Positions 44,158 through 53,546 of a stretch of 64,000 nt of DNA are shown in pieces. How positions within the stretch are numbered: position 1 is the stretch's first letter; the number at the start of each line of letters is the position of its first letter. Both the position numbers and the translations under genes were made by a program. The notes beneath the pieces were generated by a model. The model saw only the letters and a list, made by a program, of their open reading frames with translations, did not search any database and was not told the DNA's origin. Location of the stretch: the NCBI RefSeq assembly GCF_020297485.1, contig NZ_JAIWZC010000002.1, positions 124,001-188,000 on the forward strand, given 5' to 3'. The DNA is from Enterocloster clostridioformis. GTDB taxonomy: Bacteria; Bacillota; Clostridia; Lachnospirales; Lachnospiraceae.

Positions 44158-44601
44158 ATGATGTTAATACCAAGAAGAAACTACGGACTTAATTTATTTG
44201 ATGACTTTTTCAATGACCCATTCTTTACCAGCGCCTCCGAAAAGGGCGAGGACGCCAAGAAGCTTCCGGTGATGCGCACCGACATCATGGAGAAGGATGG
44301 AAACTATATTTTAGAGATTGAACTTCCAGGATTTAAGAAGGAAGATATCCGGGCAGAGCTTAAGGACGGATATCTGACCGTCAGCGCGGATATAACCAAA
44401 TCCAGCGAGGACAAGGATGACAAGGGTACCCTGATTCACAAGGAACGCTATACCAGTTCATGTAAGAGAACCTTCTTTGTAGGCGAGCAGATTCGCCAGG
44501 AAGATATCAAGGCTGGTTTTGAAAATGGCATACTGAGGCTTCAGGTGCCAAAGGATGCGCCGAAGGTGGAGGAGACACCGAAGTATATTGATATTCTGTA
44601 A
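44158..44601 (+). CDS. Hsp20/alpha-crystallin small heat-shock protein
   Basis: 147 residues, normal for the 18-kDa class. Alpha-crystallin domain at about 38-135 (MRTDIMEKDGNYILEIELPG, KKEDIRAELKDGYLTVSA, FENGILRLQVPK). It holds unfolding proteins under stress. ATG 44158 has AGGAGG 8 nt upstream; the frame begins at 44137. Direct HrcA control is indicated by the CIRCE element. Confidence 0.93.
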   Translation: MMLIPRRNYGLNLFDDFFNDPFFTSASEKGEDAKKLPVMRTDIMEKDGNYILEIELPGFKKEDIRAELKDGYLTVSADITKSSEDKDDKGTLIHKERYTSSCKRTFFVGEQIRQEDIKAGFENGILRLQVPKDAPKVEETPKYIDIL

Positions 44602-44646
44602 TCATCATTGAGTGCCCACACTCCTTTTATATATATTAACCCTGAT

Positions 44647-44696
44647 AAAGGACACAGCCGGTAATCGCCCCCACCCCCATCCCGGCTGTGTCCTTT
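44647..44696. terminator. Terminator between Hsp20 and the convergent amidohydrolase
   Basis: 14-bp stem AAAGGACACAGCCG (44647-44660) / CGGCTGTGTCCTTT (44683-44696), then TTCGGCTTTTTT on the plus strand. Confidence 0.8.
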
Positions 44697-44724
44697 TCGG
44701 CTTTTTTATATTCTTTATTTCATC

Positions 44725-46401
44725 CTATGCTTTCCACAAAAGCCGATCCTCCTTGATGGTGGCCAGTACCCTGATATTCCGTATCTCATCTGTCCCTGTT
44801 TCCAGTGGATTCTGTTCCAGCACCACAAAATCCGCCTTTTTTCCGGGTGTGACAGTTCCCTTCTCATTTTCTTCAAAATACTGGTATGCCCCGTTGACCG
44901 TCACTGCCTTAAGCGCATCCCAGACCGGAATGCGTTCCTCTGGTCCCAGCACCTTTCCCTCCCTGGTACGCCGGTTTACGGCGCACCACAGGGTCTCCAT
45001 CATGTCCGGCATGATAACCGGGCTGTCCTGGTGCAGGGTGAAACAAATGCCCTCCTTTAGGGCCGAAGCAGCCGGACTGATGCGTCCTGCCCGCTCCAAA
45101 CCAAAATTGCGCACGTGGATATCTCCCCAGTGGTATACATGGGCCAGGAAAAAGGAGGGAATGACACCCAGTTTTTTTACCCGCTCCAGCTGATCAAGCC
45201 CCAAAAGCTGGGCATGGATCATGACCGGCCGGATATCGCCCCTGTAAAAACCGGGCTTTCTGCTGTGCCCGCTCCCCAGCTCCCTGTAGACTGTTTCCAA
45301 CTGGTCCATATACTGCTCTGCCGCCATATCACCGTTGCAATGGGCCAGAAGCTGCATGTCTTCCAGCTCTGCCTTCAAAACATTTTCCTTTACCTGACTG
45401 TCCTCCAGGGTATTATAGCCCCGGTAATTCTCTTTTGTTTCATAGGTCTCCGGGCACGTATCTCCCTGTCCCTTTTCCCGCACATCCGGCGTTTCCGGCA
45501 GATAGGGTGTCCGCATCCATGCCGTCCTTCCCTGGGGTGAGCCGTCCAGGAACATTTTATACCCGCCTATCTTCATATGCCCCTTATAGTTCTTTATATG
45601 GCTTTCAAATGTATTCCGGGCAGCATCACTGTCCCGGATATCCATATAGGAGATTAAATCCAGCTTTAAAAGTCCTGATTTCAGCAGCATCTGGTACAGC
45701 GGAACCAGCCGGCCTGCCATCAATCCCTCCTGGACCGTGGTGATTCCATAGGAAGCATAGAGCTCCTGGGCGCGGCCATAGGCAGTCAGAAAGTCCTCCG
45801 CCGACGGCATGGGGACGCGTCCCTGGAAGCCTAAGAATGCATTTTCCTCCATATATCCGGTCGGCAGCCCGCCTTCCATTTCTATGACGCCGCCCTGAGG
45901 CGCCTGTGTCTGTCCGGTTACACCCAGCAGGTTGAGGGCCATGGTGTTAAACACCCCCATATGACCTGACTGGTGTTTCAGTATTAATGGATTCTGAGGC
46001 GATGCCTGGTCCAGGACCTTCCTGCGGGGATGGCTGTGCTCCTTCAGGCGGTTATGGTCATAGCCGGATGCCGTGACCCATTTTCCTTCCGGAATCTTCT
46101 TGTCCGCAATGTATTGCCGGATGCATGTCAGAATGTCCTCAAAGCTGCGCGCCCCGCTCAGGTCCGCTTCCATTGTATGGCTGGCACAGGCAGTAAAATG
46201 GCTGTGGGAATCTATGAAGCCCGGCAGCATCACCCTTCCCTGCAAATCCAGCCTGCGGGTCTTATCCCCCGCCCTTTCCTTTATCTTTTCCCATGTCCCT
46301 GTCTCCAGGATTCTTCCGTCTTCCGTCAGCACGGCTTCCACCCGGGGGCATCTGTCCTCCATTGTAAGAATGGTGCCGTTATAGTAAAGCGTCTGCGCCA
46401 T
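44725..46401 (-). CDS. YtcJ-type metal-dependent amidohydrolase
   Basis: 558 residues. Amidohydro_3 family: composite N-domain, metal ligands in LPGFIDSHSHFTACASHT near residue 55, a middle AHCNGDMAAEQ and MIHAQLLG, and the late HQDSPVIMPDMMETLW. The C-terminal strand GTVTPGKKADFVVLEQNP closes the composite domain. Substrate not predictable. AGGAGG precedes ATG 46401. Confidence 0.88.
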   Translation of the reverse strand: MAQTLYYNGTILTMEDRCPRVEAVLTEDGRILETGTWEKIKERAGDKTRRLDLQGRVMLPGFIDSHSHFTACASHTMEADLSGARSFEDILTCIRQYIADKKIPEGKWVTASGYDHNRLKEHSHPRRKVLDQASPQNPLILKHQSGHMGVFNTMALNLLGVTGQTQAPQGGVIEMEGGLPTGYMEENAFLGFQGRVPMPSAEDFLTAYGRAQELYASYGITTVQEGLMAGRLVPLYQMLLKSGLLKLDLISYMDIRDSDAARNTFESHIKNYKGHMKIGGYKMFLDGSPQGRTAWMRTPYLPETPDVREKGQGDTCPETYETKENYRGYNTLEDSQVKENVLKAELEDMQLLAHCNGDMAAEQYMDQLETVYRELGSGHSRKPGFYRGDIRPVMIHAQLLGLDQLERVKKLGVIPSFFLAHVYHWGDIHVRNFGLERAGRISPAASALKEGICFTLHQDSPVIMPDMMETLWCAVNRRTREGKVLGPEERIPVWDALKAVTVNGAYQYFEENEKGTVTPGKKADFVVLEQNPLETGTDEIRNIRVLATIKEDRLLWKA

Positions 46402-46424
46402 GTCCCGTCCTCCTGTTCTATGAA

Positions 46425-46453
46425 TTGACTTTCCCTGTTTTTCTTAGTATAGT
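46425..46453 (+). promoter_or_regulatory. Promoter of the phospholipase-D-like gene
   Basis: TTGACT (46425-46430), 17 bp, TATAGT (46448-46453), about 50 bp before the start codon. Confidence 0.7.
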
Positions 46454-46505
46454 ACCTATATCATAATACGCTGTACTGAAAGTATGCACATAAAAGGAGT
46501 TTCTT

Positions 46506-48083
46506 ATGATACGCACTTGTATAACATGGATTAAAAAGCGCCCTGTCCTCTCACTCTTTTTCCTGATACTTATGTATCTGGTAATTGGGGCCGCGGCGCC
46601 TTTCTGTCACTATAAGCCGATCTCCCAGGAAACAGAAGAAACGGTATCGGCTGAGAGCTTCTATCAGGAGGGAGACAGTTCGGACCGCGCCATGATACTG
46701 GAAACCAATCAGAGCGCCTGGGATGAACGGATGCGCCTGATGAACCTGGCCAGGGAACGGATTATACTGTCCACCTTTGATTTCAGGGACGGCGATAGCC
46801 CCAGGGACCTGATGGCAGTCATGCTTCACAAGGCCGACCAGGGAGTCAGCATAAAGATACTGGTGGACGGGTTCTCCGGCCTGGTGCGCATGGAACCCTG
46901 CAAGCTTTTCTATGCCCTGTCCAGCCATCCAAACATTGAAATCAAGATTTACAACAAAATGAATCCCCTGCTTCCGTGGAAAACCCAGGGAAGGATGCAT
47001 GACAAGTACGTGATTGTGGATGACTACGGATATATACTTGGAGGCCGGAATACCTTTGATTATTTCATCGGTTCCTATCCCACGGATTCCAGAAGCCATG
47101 ATCGGGAGGTCCTGGTCTACAATACAGCCCACGGCACAGACAAGGGGCGGGACAGCTCCCTGTATCAGGTGGAAGATTATTTTGAGCAGGTATGGAATCT
47201 GGATGTGTCCACCCTGTTCCACGACAGCCAAACGACAGCAGACAGGACCTCTGTCCGGAATGCCGCGGCCATGCTGAGGGAGCGCTATAAGGTTCTGGCC
47301 ATGAAATATCCGGAACTGCTGGACAGTGAGAAGGATTCCGCCGGCTGCGGGACCCTTCCCGGCCAGCCCGGCTGTCCGGCTCTGCCCATGGATTCCAGTA
47401 TCAACGATGACGTTTCCCCGGCCTTCCCTCTGACCCCCATTCAGTCGAAGGCCCTGGAGTATTACGGAGCCAGCACCGTTCCCACGGGAAAAATCACCCT
47501 GGTGTCCAATCCCACCGGTATCTACGGAAAGGAGCCGGTGGTCTTTCACACCATGTCCGTTCTTATGAAGAACGCTAAAAAGAGTGTGCTGATTCACACT
47601 CCCTATGCGGTGTTCAATGACTATATGTACGATACCATGAAGGAAATCACGTCCCGGGTGCCGGTGACCATGATGGTTAACTCCGTTGAAAACGGCGACA
47701 ATTTCTTTGCCTCCAGCGATTATCCCATGCACAGGGACGCATTTTGGGATACCGGCATGGGGATTCTGGAATATGACGGCGGCCTCTCCTACCATGGCAA
47801 ATCCCTTGTCATAGATAGTGAGCTGTGCGCCGTGGGGTCCTACAACTTCGATTTGCGCAGCACCTATCTGGACACAGAGCTTATGCTGGTCATCCAGAGC
47901 CGGGAGCTGACAGCCCGGCTGGAAGAATACATGGTCTCCTATCAGAAGGACTGCCGCCGTCTGCTGCCGGGCGGAGCATATGAAATACCGGAACATCTGA
48001 CCATTGCAGATGTTCCGGCGTATAAAAGGGCGGCCTGGAAGGTGGTGGGCTTTGTGATGCAGCCCTTCCGTTTCCTTATATAA
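46506..48083 (+). CDS. Phospholipase-D-like / cardiolipin-synthase-like membrane protein
   Basis: 525 residues. One N-terminal helix (about 14-33) anchors an extracytoplasmic double PLD domain. The two HKD motifs are MHDKYVIVDDYGYILGGRN near residue 165 and YHGKSLVIDSELCAVGSYNFD near residue 430. A Cys/Pro-rich linker lies at about 278-300. Enzymes of this type make cardiolipin or cut phosphodiester bonds; the exact substrate is unknown. Its 3' end overlaps the convergent MATE gene by 8 bp. Confidence 0.85.
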   Translation: MIRTCITWIKKRPVLSLFFLILMYLVIGAAAPFCHYKPISQETEETVSAESFYQEGDSSDRAMILETNQSAWDERMRLMNLARERIILSTFDFRDGDSPRDLMAVMLHKADQGVSIKILVDGFSGLVRMEPCKLFYALSSHPNIEIKIYNKMNPLLPWKTQGRMHDKYVIVDDYGYILGGRNTFDYFIGSYPTDSRSHDREVLVYNTAHGTDKGRDSSLYQVEDYFEQVWNLDVSTLFHDSQTTADRTSVRNAAAMLRERYKVLAMKYPELLDSEKDSAGCGTLPGQPGCPALPMDSSINDDVSPAFPLTPIQSKALEYYGASTVPTGKITLVSNPTGIYGKEPVVFHTMSVLMKNAKKSVLIHTPYAVFNDYMYDTMKEITSRVPVTMMVNSVENGDNFFASSDYPMHRDAFWDTGMGILEYDGGLSYHGKSLVIDSELCAVGSYNFDLRSTYLDTELMLVIQSRELTARLEEYMVSYQKDCRRLLPGGAYEIPEHLTIADVPAYKRAAWKVVGFVMQPFRFLI

Positions 48084-49467
48084 CTTTTTTGTCCCTCCAT
48101 TTTCCTGCGAGGTAACGGCTGAAGGATATGGCATAATTGGCAATCCAGCCCATGGGCACCGCGTACCACACGGCTGCCACGCCCCATATGGGTGCGAAAT
48201 GAAAGGCCGCATACACACGTATGGTCAGATTCACCAGATTGGCGATGGTAAATACCAGCACATCCCCGGAGCCCCGCAGAACTCCATCCGTACACGCCTT
48301 CATACCGATGAATACAAAGAAGTAGGCGATAAAGGACAGGTATCCCGTGCCCGCCCCATAGGCTTCCCGGCTCATGCCGTCTCCCAGGAAGGAGGTTATG
48401 ATAGGGCCGTTAAGCAGCGCCACTATCACGGCTATGATGACGGAGAAACCGGCCACAATGCCGTAGCTGGCCCTGTATCCCTCCTTCACCCGTTCCATCT
48501 TTCCGGCGCCGATGTTCTGGGCCGTGAAGGTGGCCACGGCGTTGCCCGTTGCAATCATGGGCACCACGCAGATGGACTCAATCCTGCTTCCCGCTGAGTA
48601 ACCTGCCAAGGCAGCGGAACCAAACCCATTAACCACGGACTGGACCAGCAGCATTCCGATGGATACAATGGACTGCTGGAGAATGGACGGCACCGCGATT
48701 CTGGTCCCTGCTTTTAACATGCTGCTGTCGTAGAGCCGGAAACCATCCCCGTCCTCCTGTTCATATCCCTTACATTTTTTCATCAGGATACCGAAGGATA
48801 TCAGGGCGGATATTCCCTGGGCCATGACAGTCGCTATGGCAACACCGTCCACTCCCATCCCCAGCCATGTGACAGATATAATATCCAGAACCACGTTCAG
48901 GACAGAAGAAAATATGAGAAGGTACAGAGGTGTCCTTGAATCCCCCATGGCGTTAAATATGCCGGCAAGGACATTGTACATGAACAGGAACGGCATTCCC
49001 AAAAAGTAAATACCCAGGTAAAGCTTTGCCTGGCCCATGATATTGGCCGGCGTCTTAAGAGATTCCAGTATAAGGCCGTTCAGGTAAAAACCCGCGCTCC
49101 CCAGCAGAATGCTCACAAAAAGGAAGGTAATCAGGGCCGTGGAAATGGATGTTTTCATCTTTCCGTGCTGCCTGGCTCCCAGATACTGGGAGGTCAAAAC
49201 CGATGCGCCGTTTCCTCCCCCTATGGCTATCATGATAAACACATTGGTCAGTGCATAGGAAGCGCCCACAGCCGCCAATGCGTCCTCGCCCACAAAATTT
49301 CCCACAATCATGGAGTCCGCCATATTGTAAAACTGCTGGAACAGGTTTCCCAGTATCATGGGAAGGGCAAACAGGAGAAGGCGCCGCCCCGGTCTCCCTT
49401 CCGTCAAGTCAATCCGCTTCTTTATCTGTTTTTCCTGTTCACGGCTTTTTGCTGCACTCTGATTCAT
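48076..49467 (-). CDS. MATE-family efflux transporter
   Basis: 463 residues with 12 predicted helices in two MatE halves (MILGNLFQQFYNMADSMIVG and GGNGASVLTSQYLGAR in the first; PSILQQSIVSIGMLLVQ and GNAVATFTAQNIGAGK in the second). It is a cation-coupled exporter of drugs or metabolites. It ends in an 8-bp tail-to-tail overlap with the PLD-like gene. Confidence 0.92.
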   Translation of the reverse strand: MNQSAAKSREQEKQIKKRIDLTEGRPGRRLLLFALPMILGNLFQQFYNMADSMIVGNFVGEDALAAVGASYALTNVFIMIAIGGGNGASVLTSQYLGARQHGKMKTSISTALITFLFVSILLGSAGFYLNGLILESLKTPANIMGQAKLYLGIYFLGMPFLFMYNVLAGIFNAMGDSRTPLYLLIFSSVLNVVLDIISVTWLGMGVDGVAIATVMAQGISALISFGILMKKCKGYEQEDGDGFRLYDSSMLKAGTRIAVPSILQQSIVSIGMLLVQSVVNGFGSAALAGYSAGSRIESICVVPMIATGNAVATFTAQNIGAGKMERVKEGYRASYGIVAGFSVIIAVIVALLNGPIITSFLGDGMSREAYGAGTGYLSFIAYFFVFIGMKACTDGVLRGSGDVLVFTIANLVNLTIRVYAAFHFAPIWGVAAVWYAVPMGWIANYAISFSRYLAGKWRDKKVI

Positions 49468-49480
49468 CTTCTTCCCTCAA

Positions 49481-51277
49481 TCATTCATTTGTATGGATAC
49501 ACGTCTTAAATTCTTCAAGCAGCTCCCCAAAGAAACCAAGGGCTTCGTCCACCGGCCGGGTGGTGGACATATCCACGCCGCAGAGCTTCAGAAGATCGAT
49601 GGGCTTCATGGAACAGCCTCCGCTTAAGAACTTCTTATACCCTTCCAGCGCGCCTGGCTCCCCGCTCATAATGCGGCTGCTGATAGCCACGGCTGCCGAA
49701 AATCCCGTGGCATACTGATATACATAAAAAGGTGTGTAGAAATGTGGAATTCTCTCCCATTCATAATCAATCTGACGGTCCACTGTCATGGCCGGCCCAA
49801 AATAATCCGTATTCAGCTGGCGGTACGCATTGCACAGACTCTCAGCCGTCAGGCTCTCCCCACTGGCCGCCCTTTTATGGGCCATATCCTCAAACTCCGC
49901 AAACATGGTCTGACGGAACAGGGTTCCCCGGAAGCTTTCCAGGAAATGATTGAGCAGGTATGCCTTTTCCTCCCTGCTGCCTGCCTTCTTGAGAAGATGG
50001 CGTATCAGAAGCGCCTCATTGCAGGTAGAAGCCACCTCTGCCACGAATATCTTATACCCGGCATAGGTAAATGGCTGGTTTTTGTCGGAATACCAGGTAT
50101 GGATGGAGTGCCCCATTTCATGGGCCAGGGTAAACACATCGTTGAGGGTGCCATGGAAATTCAGCAGCACATAGGGATGGCTGCCATAGGTTCCCCAGGA
50201 ATAAGCGCCGCTGCGCTTGCCTTCATTTTCATAGACATCAATCCACCGGTTGTCAAATCCCTGCCTTAACAAGGACAGATACTCCTCTCCCAGCGGTTCC
50301 AGCCCCTCCAGAACAATGGCCTTGGCCTCCTCATAGGTGTAATGGCGGTCAGCCGCTGCCACCATGGGTACATAGAGGTCATACATGTGAAGCTCATCCA
50401 CCCCCAGCACATCCCCCCTCACCCGGGTATACTCATGAAGCTTTGTGATATTCTCCCGCACCGCCTTCACCAGATTGTCATAGACCAGCTCCGGCACCTC
50501 GTTGTCAGCCAGGTAGTATTCCCGGCTGGAGGCATACTTCTTCGCCTTTGCGTAGAACACGGCCTGCTTCACATTGGAGGAAAATGCAGCTGCCAGTGTA
50601 TTGGAAAACTGTTCATATACACTGTATAACCCCTCAAACGCATCCTTACGTATCCTGCGGTCCTGGTTCTCCATCAGGGAAATGTAATTGCCGTGGGTAA
50701 TCTGGATGCCCTCCCCATTCTCCCCCGTGATAACAGGAAATTTCACATCCGCATTGTTGAACATGGTAAAAATCTGGCTGGCGCCCTGCGTGGCGTCATA
50801 GGATTGGGCCAGAAGTTCTTCCATCTCAGCGGACAGGGTATGATCCCGCCTGGCGAGAATGATTTCCAGCGCCCGCTTAAAATGACTGATTCCGTTATCC
50901 GTTTCCATGTACCGGTCCAGAAGCTCCCGGTCCATGGACAGAATTTCCGGCACCAGGAAGGAGCTGTTCTCAGCCGCCCTGTAGGACAGCGTCTGGACCC
51001 TGGAAAACATATCCTGGTATCTCTGCACCGTGGTATCCTCGTCGGAACGCATCCTGGCATAGACATACAGGCGCTCTATCTTCTGGGAAAGCCTGTCGTC
51101 GAAAGAAAGGCAGGCATAAAGGGTATCCGCGCTGTCAGCCAGCCGCCCCTTGTAGGAAGCATATTCGTTTATTTCCCCGGAGGCCTCTTTAAACATCTGT
51201 TCCCACAGACCGTCCTCCGCCACCATATCCTCCAGTTTCCAGGTATCCTTTACATCTGCTTCGCTTCGTTTTTTCAT
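49481..51277 (-). CDS. pepF: Oligoendopeptidase F
   Basis: 598 residues, the family norm. M3 metallopeptidase with the zinc motif LAHEMGHSIHTWYS near residue 380 and the distal Glu in the FVAEVASTCNEALL helix. It cleaves cytoplasmic peptides of about 7-17 residues. ATG 51277 is 10 nt after AAGGAG; a GTG at 51286 is too close to the site. It lies 13 bp upstream of the MATE gene. Confidence 0.95.
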   Translation of the reverse strand: MKKRSEADVKDTWKLEDMVAEDGLWEQMFKEASGEINEYASYKGRLADSADTLYACLSFDDRLSQKIERLYVYARMRSDEDTTVQRYQDMFSRVQTLSYRAAENSSFLVPEILSMDRELLDRYMETDNGISHFKRALEIILARRDHTLSAEMEELLAQSYDATQGASQIFTMFNNADVKFPVITGENGEGIQITHGNYISLMENQDRRIRKDAFEGLYSVYEQFSNTLAAAFSSNVKQAVFYAKAKKYASSREYYLADNEVPELVYDNLVKAVRENITKLHEYTRVRGDVLGVDELHMYDLYVPMVAAADRHYTYEEAKAIVLEGLEPLGEEYLSLLRQGFDNRWIDVYENEGKRSGAYSWGTYGSHPYVLLNFHGTLNDVFTLAHEMGHSIHTWYSDKNQPFTYAGYKIFVAEVASTCNEALLIRHLLKKAGSREEKAYLLNHFLESFRGTLFRQTMFAEFEDMAHKRAASGESLTAESLCNAYRQLNTDYFGPAMTVDRQIDYEWERIPHFYTPFYVYQYATGFSAAVAISSRIMSGEPGALEGYKKFLSGGCSMKPIDLLKLCGVDMSTTRPVDEALGFFGELLEEFKTCIHTNE

Positions 51278-51330
51278 GCAGAACACACTCCTTCCAATAC
51301 TATATTAAATTGGCGCCCTATTAAATTCAC

Positions 51331-52035
51331 CTATATCAAATTCGCTGCCAGAGGCACCACAATAACGGTCATCAGTCCCGCCACCGCAATGGAGAGACTG
51401 CTCATGGCGCCCTCGATTTCCCCCATCTCCAGCGCCTTGGCTGTCCCCACCGCATGGGCGCTGGTTCCCATGGCAAGGCCCTTTGCCACGGGATGACGGA
51501 CTTTTAAAAGCTTTAACACAGTCTCCCCTGCCATATTGCCTAACACCCCCGTAAGTATGATGCTCATGACCGTCAGTGTGACGATTCCTCCCGCCTCCTG
51601 GCTGATACCCATTCCGATGGCCGTGGTAATGGACTTGGGAAGCAGTGTCACGTAGTGGACATGGGTCATGCCCAGCACCTTACACATGAGAAAAATGCTC
51701 ACCGCGCTGGTGATTACCCCCGACGTAATACCCACCGCCACGGCGTCGGCATGTTTCTTCAGCAGATGCAGCTGCTTATACAATGGGATTGCCAGACAGA
51801 CCGTGGCCGGCGTGAGAAGCCAGCTGAGATAAGACGCACCTTTATTATATGTTTCATAATCCATTCCTACTCCCAGAATGCAGGCAATAATCAGGGCCGC
51901 CGACACAAGAAGCGGATTCAGGATAGCCAGTTTTGTTTTATTCTTAAGCCAGCAGGCAAACAGGTAGGCGCCTATGCTGAGCACAAGACCGAAATATTGC
52001 GTCTGTTCCAGTATCAATCGTATTCCTTCCCTCAT
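51331..52035 (-). CDS. lrgB: LrgB/CidB-family membrane protein
   Basis: 234 residues, 7-8 helices. LrgB features: YLSWLLTPATVCLAIPLYKQ, LLPKSITTAIGMGISQEAGG and GTSAHAVGTAKALEMGE. With LrgA it forms the holin-like pair that modulates murein hydrolase activity or exports small metabolites. It starts one base after the lrgA stop. Confidence 0.92.
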   Translation of the reverse strand: MREGIRLILEQTQYFGLVLSIGAYLFACWLKNKTKLAILNPLLVSAALIIACILGVGMDYETYNKGASYLSWLLTPATVCLAIPLYKQLHLLKKHADAVAVGITSGVITSAVSIFLMCKVLGMTHVHYVTLLPKSITTAIGMGISQEAGGIVTLTVMSIILTGVLGNMAGETVLKLLKVRHPVAKGLAMGTSAHAVGTAKALEMGEIEGAMSSLSIAVAGLMTVIVVPLAANLI

Positions 52036-52036
52036 G

Positions 52037-52399
52037 TCACTGCTCCTCCCCGCTGTGTTTCCTGCCCATGACCCACTGGGCCATGCATCCGGTCACCGCC
52101 ATGACCAGAAGGGTGGATATGCCTATGATGATCAGAAAGGGCACCAGAACTGCCCTTACCTCCCCGATGCACTCCACAATTCCAACCGTTGCCGGTATGA
52201 ACATCATGGTCATGGTATCCATGAGAAAATTGCCCGATCCCTCCACGCTCTCCAGCTTCACGGACCCGCACATAAGGGCTGCCAGCATGATAAACAGGCC
52301 GTATACACCGGCCGGCACAGGCAGGGGCACCATATGATTCAATACCTCTCCCGCCAGGGTAATGCCCATGATAATTCCTATCTGCTTTACATATCTCAT
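52037..52399 (-). CDS. lrgA: LrgA/CidA-family holin-like protein
   Basis: 120 residues, four helices, with the family LAGEVLNHMVPLPVPAGVYGL and FIPATVGIVECIG. The partner of LrgB. AGGAGG-like sequence (GGAGGAAACAAAAGAT) precedes the ATG. A two-gene operon with lrgB. Confidence 0.9.
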   Translation of the reverse strand: MRYVKQIGIIMGITLAGEVLNHMVPLPVPAGVYGLFIMLAALMCGSVKLESVEGSGNFLMDTMTMMFIPATVGIVECIGEVRAVLVPFLIIIGISTLLVMAVTGCMAQWVMGRKHSGEEQ

Positions 52400-52616
52400 A
52401 TCTTTTGTTTCCTCCTGCTGCGTTAGAGCGTGTTTTCAGCCATGCTCTGATTATGTTTAAAATTCGCACGGCCTTTATTCTACCACTGCATTTTTCCATA
52501 ATCAACCCGAAGACAGATAAATACACAAGAAATACAATCTTACCGTTGCAATGGAGACCTTCCTGCCCTACAATATAGGAAAGTCCAAAGGCAGGAGTCC
52601 AGGAGGCCGCGCCCGC

Positions 52617-53513
52617 ATGAACATGACGCATATGAACACCACACATACAAACATTACTCATACAAACATTACTCATACAACAACATTATCCCGGAAAGAA
52701 CAGGAAGATATACACAGGATTACTGCCCTGTGCCGCCTCGCGGACGGCCTGAGTCTTTCCTGCCCCGGGGACGGGGATGAATACTGGATTCTGGAGGAGG
52801 ATACGACTGCGGCTGCTTTTCTGGCCGTGTATAAAACAGAGGTAACCATGTGGGAATGCTGTGCCTTCACACACCCGGATTTTAGAAGAAAAGGATATTT
52901 TTCCCTGCTCCTGGAACAGGTCTGCCGCTACAGCGAAGCCCTGGGAGAGCCGGAACTCTGCTTTGTAACCGATAACAAATGCCCGGCGGCCATGGCCGTT
53001 CTCCGGGAACTGGAGGCAGAGCTTTGGAATGAAGAATATATGATGGAATATGATGTACCGGCAGCCGGAACCGCTTATGAGAGCGGAACATCCGTCTCCC
53101 AGGCCTCCCTGCCGGACACGGAACCGGACACGGAACTGGACATGGACATCCATACAACTCCGGAAGGATTGCTTATCTGCGCCCGAATACCCGGGGACAA
53201 CTCCCCCGCGGATGGGAATGGCGTTACCTCCCCAGATACAAATTCCGGCACGGACAACGTGCCGGGCGCCTGCGTCGCCTGCCGTCTCTCCCTAAACGGC
53301 ACCAGCGCCTATCTGTACAGCCTGGAGACTGTCCCGGCCCTGCGCCGCCGGGGGCTGGCCGGCCGTTTCCTTGCGCAGCTTATCCGGCATCTGGAGCGTA
53401 AGGGTATCCGGCGGATCTGCCTCCAGGTTTCCGGCTCCAATGAACCTGCCCTGCGGCTCTATCGAAAAACAGGGTTCCGCATCACGGAAACCCTGTCCTA
53501 CTACCTCTACTAA
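52617..53513 (+). CDS. Double-GNAT N-acetyltransferase
   Basis: 298 residues. An odd N-terminus of Thr/His/Asn repeats (residues 1-20) precedes a first GNAT-like half (ECCAFTHPDFRRKGYFSLLL at about 77-100) and a second (YSLETVPALRRRGLAGRFLA and CLQVSGSNEPALRLYRKTGF at about 235-285). Both carry the acetyl-CoA loop R/Q-x-x-G-x-G/A pattern, better in the second. ATG 52617 has AGGAGG 10 nt upstream; an ATG at 52551 lacks one. Substrate unknown. Confidence 0.78.
   Translation: MNMTHMNTTHTNITHTNITHTTTLSRKEQEDIHRITALCRLADGLSLSCPGDGDEYWILEEDTTAAAFLAVYKTEVTMWECCAFTHPDFRRKGYFSLLLEQVCRYSEALGEPELCFVTDNKCPAAMAVLRELEAELWNEEYMMEYDVPAAGTAYESGTSVSQASLPDTEPDTELDMDIHTTPEGLLICARIPGDNSPADGNGVTSPDTNSGTDNVPGACVACRLSLNGTSAYLYSLETVPALRRRGLAGRFLAQLIRHLERKGIRRICLQVSGSNEPALRLYRKTGFRITETLSYYLY
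52644..52688 (+). repeat. 15-bp tandem repeat at the 5' end of the GNAT gene
   Basis: CATACAAACATTACT at 52644-52658 and 52659-52673, with a partial third copy. It encodes His-Thr-Asn-Ile-Thr units, so copy-number change would stay in frame. Confidence 0.8.
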
Positions 53514-53546
53514 AGCCTGTTTGAAACGGCTGTTTTACAGCCCTTG

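Noticed and set aside
46551..48218. 555-codon open frame on the minus strand
   Set aside because: Antisense to the phospholipase-D-like gene with both HKD motifs; composition is His/Gly/Pro-rich as expected for a shadow frame.
52644..52688. Short tandem repeats as a possible CRISPR array
   Set aside because: Units are 15 bp, directly abutting without spacers and inside a coding frame.
53467..53495. Inverted repeat at the end of the GNAT gene as terminator
   Set aside because: It lies within the coding frame and lacks a following T-run.
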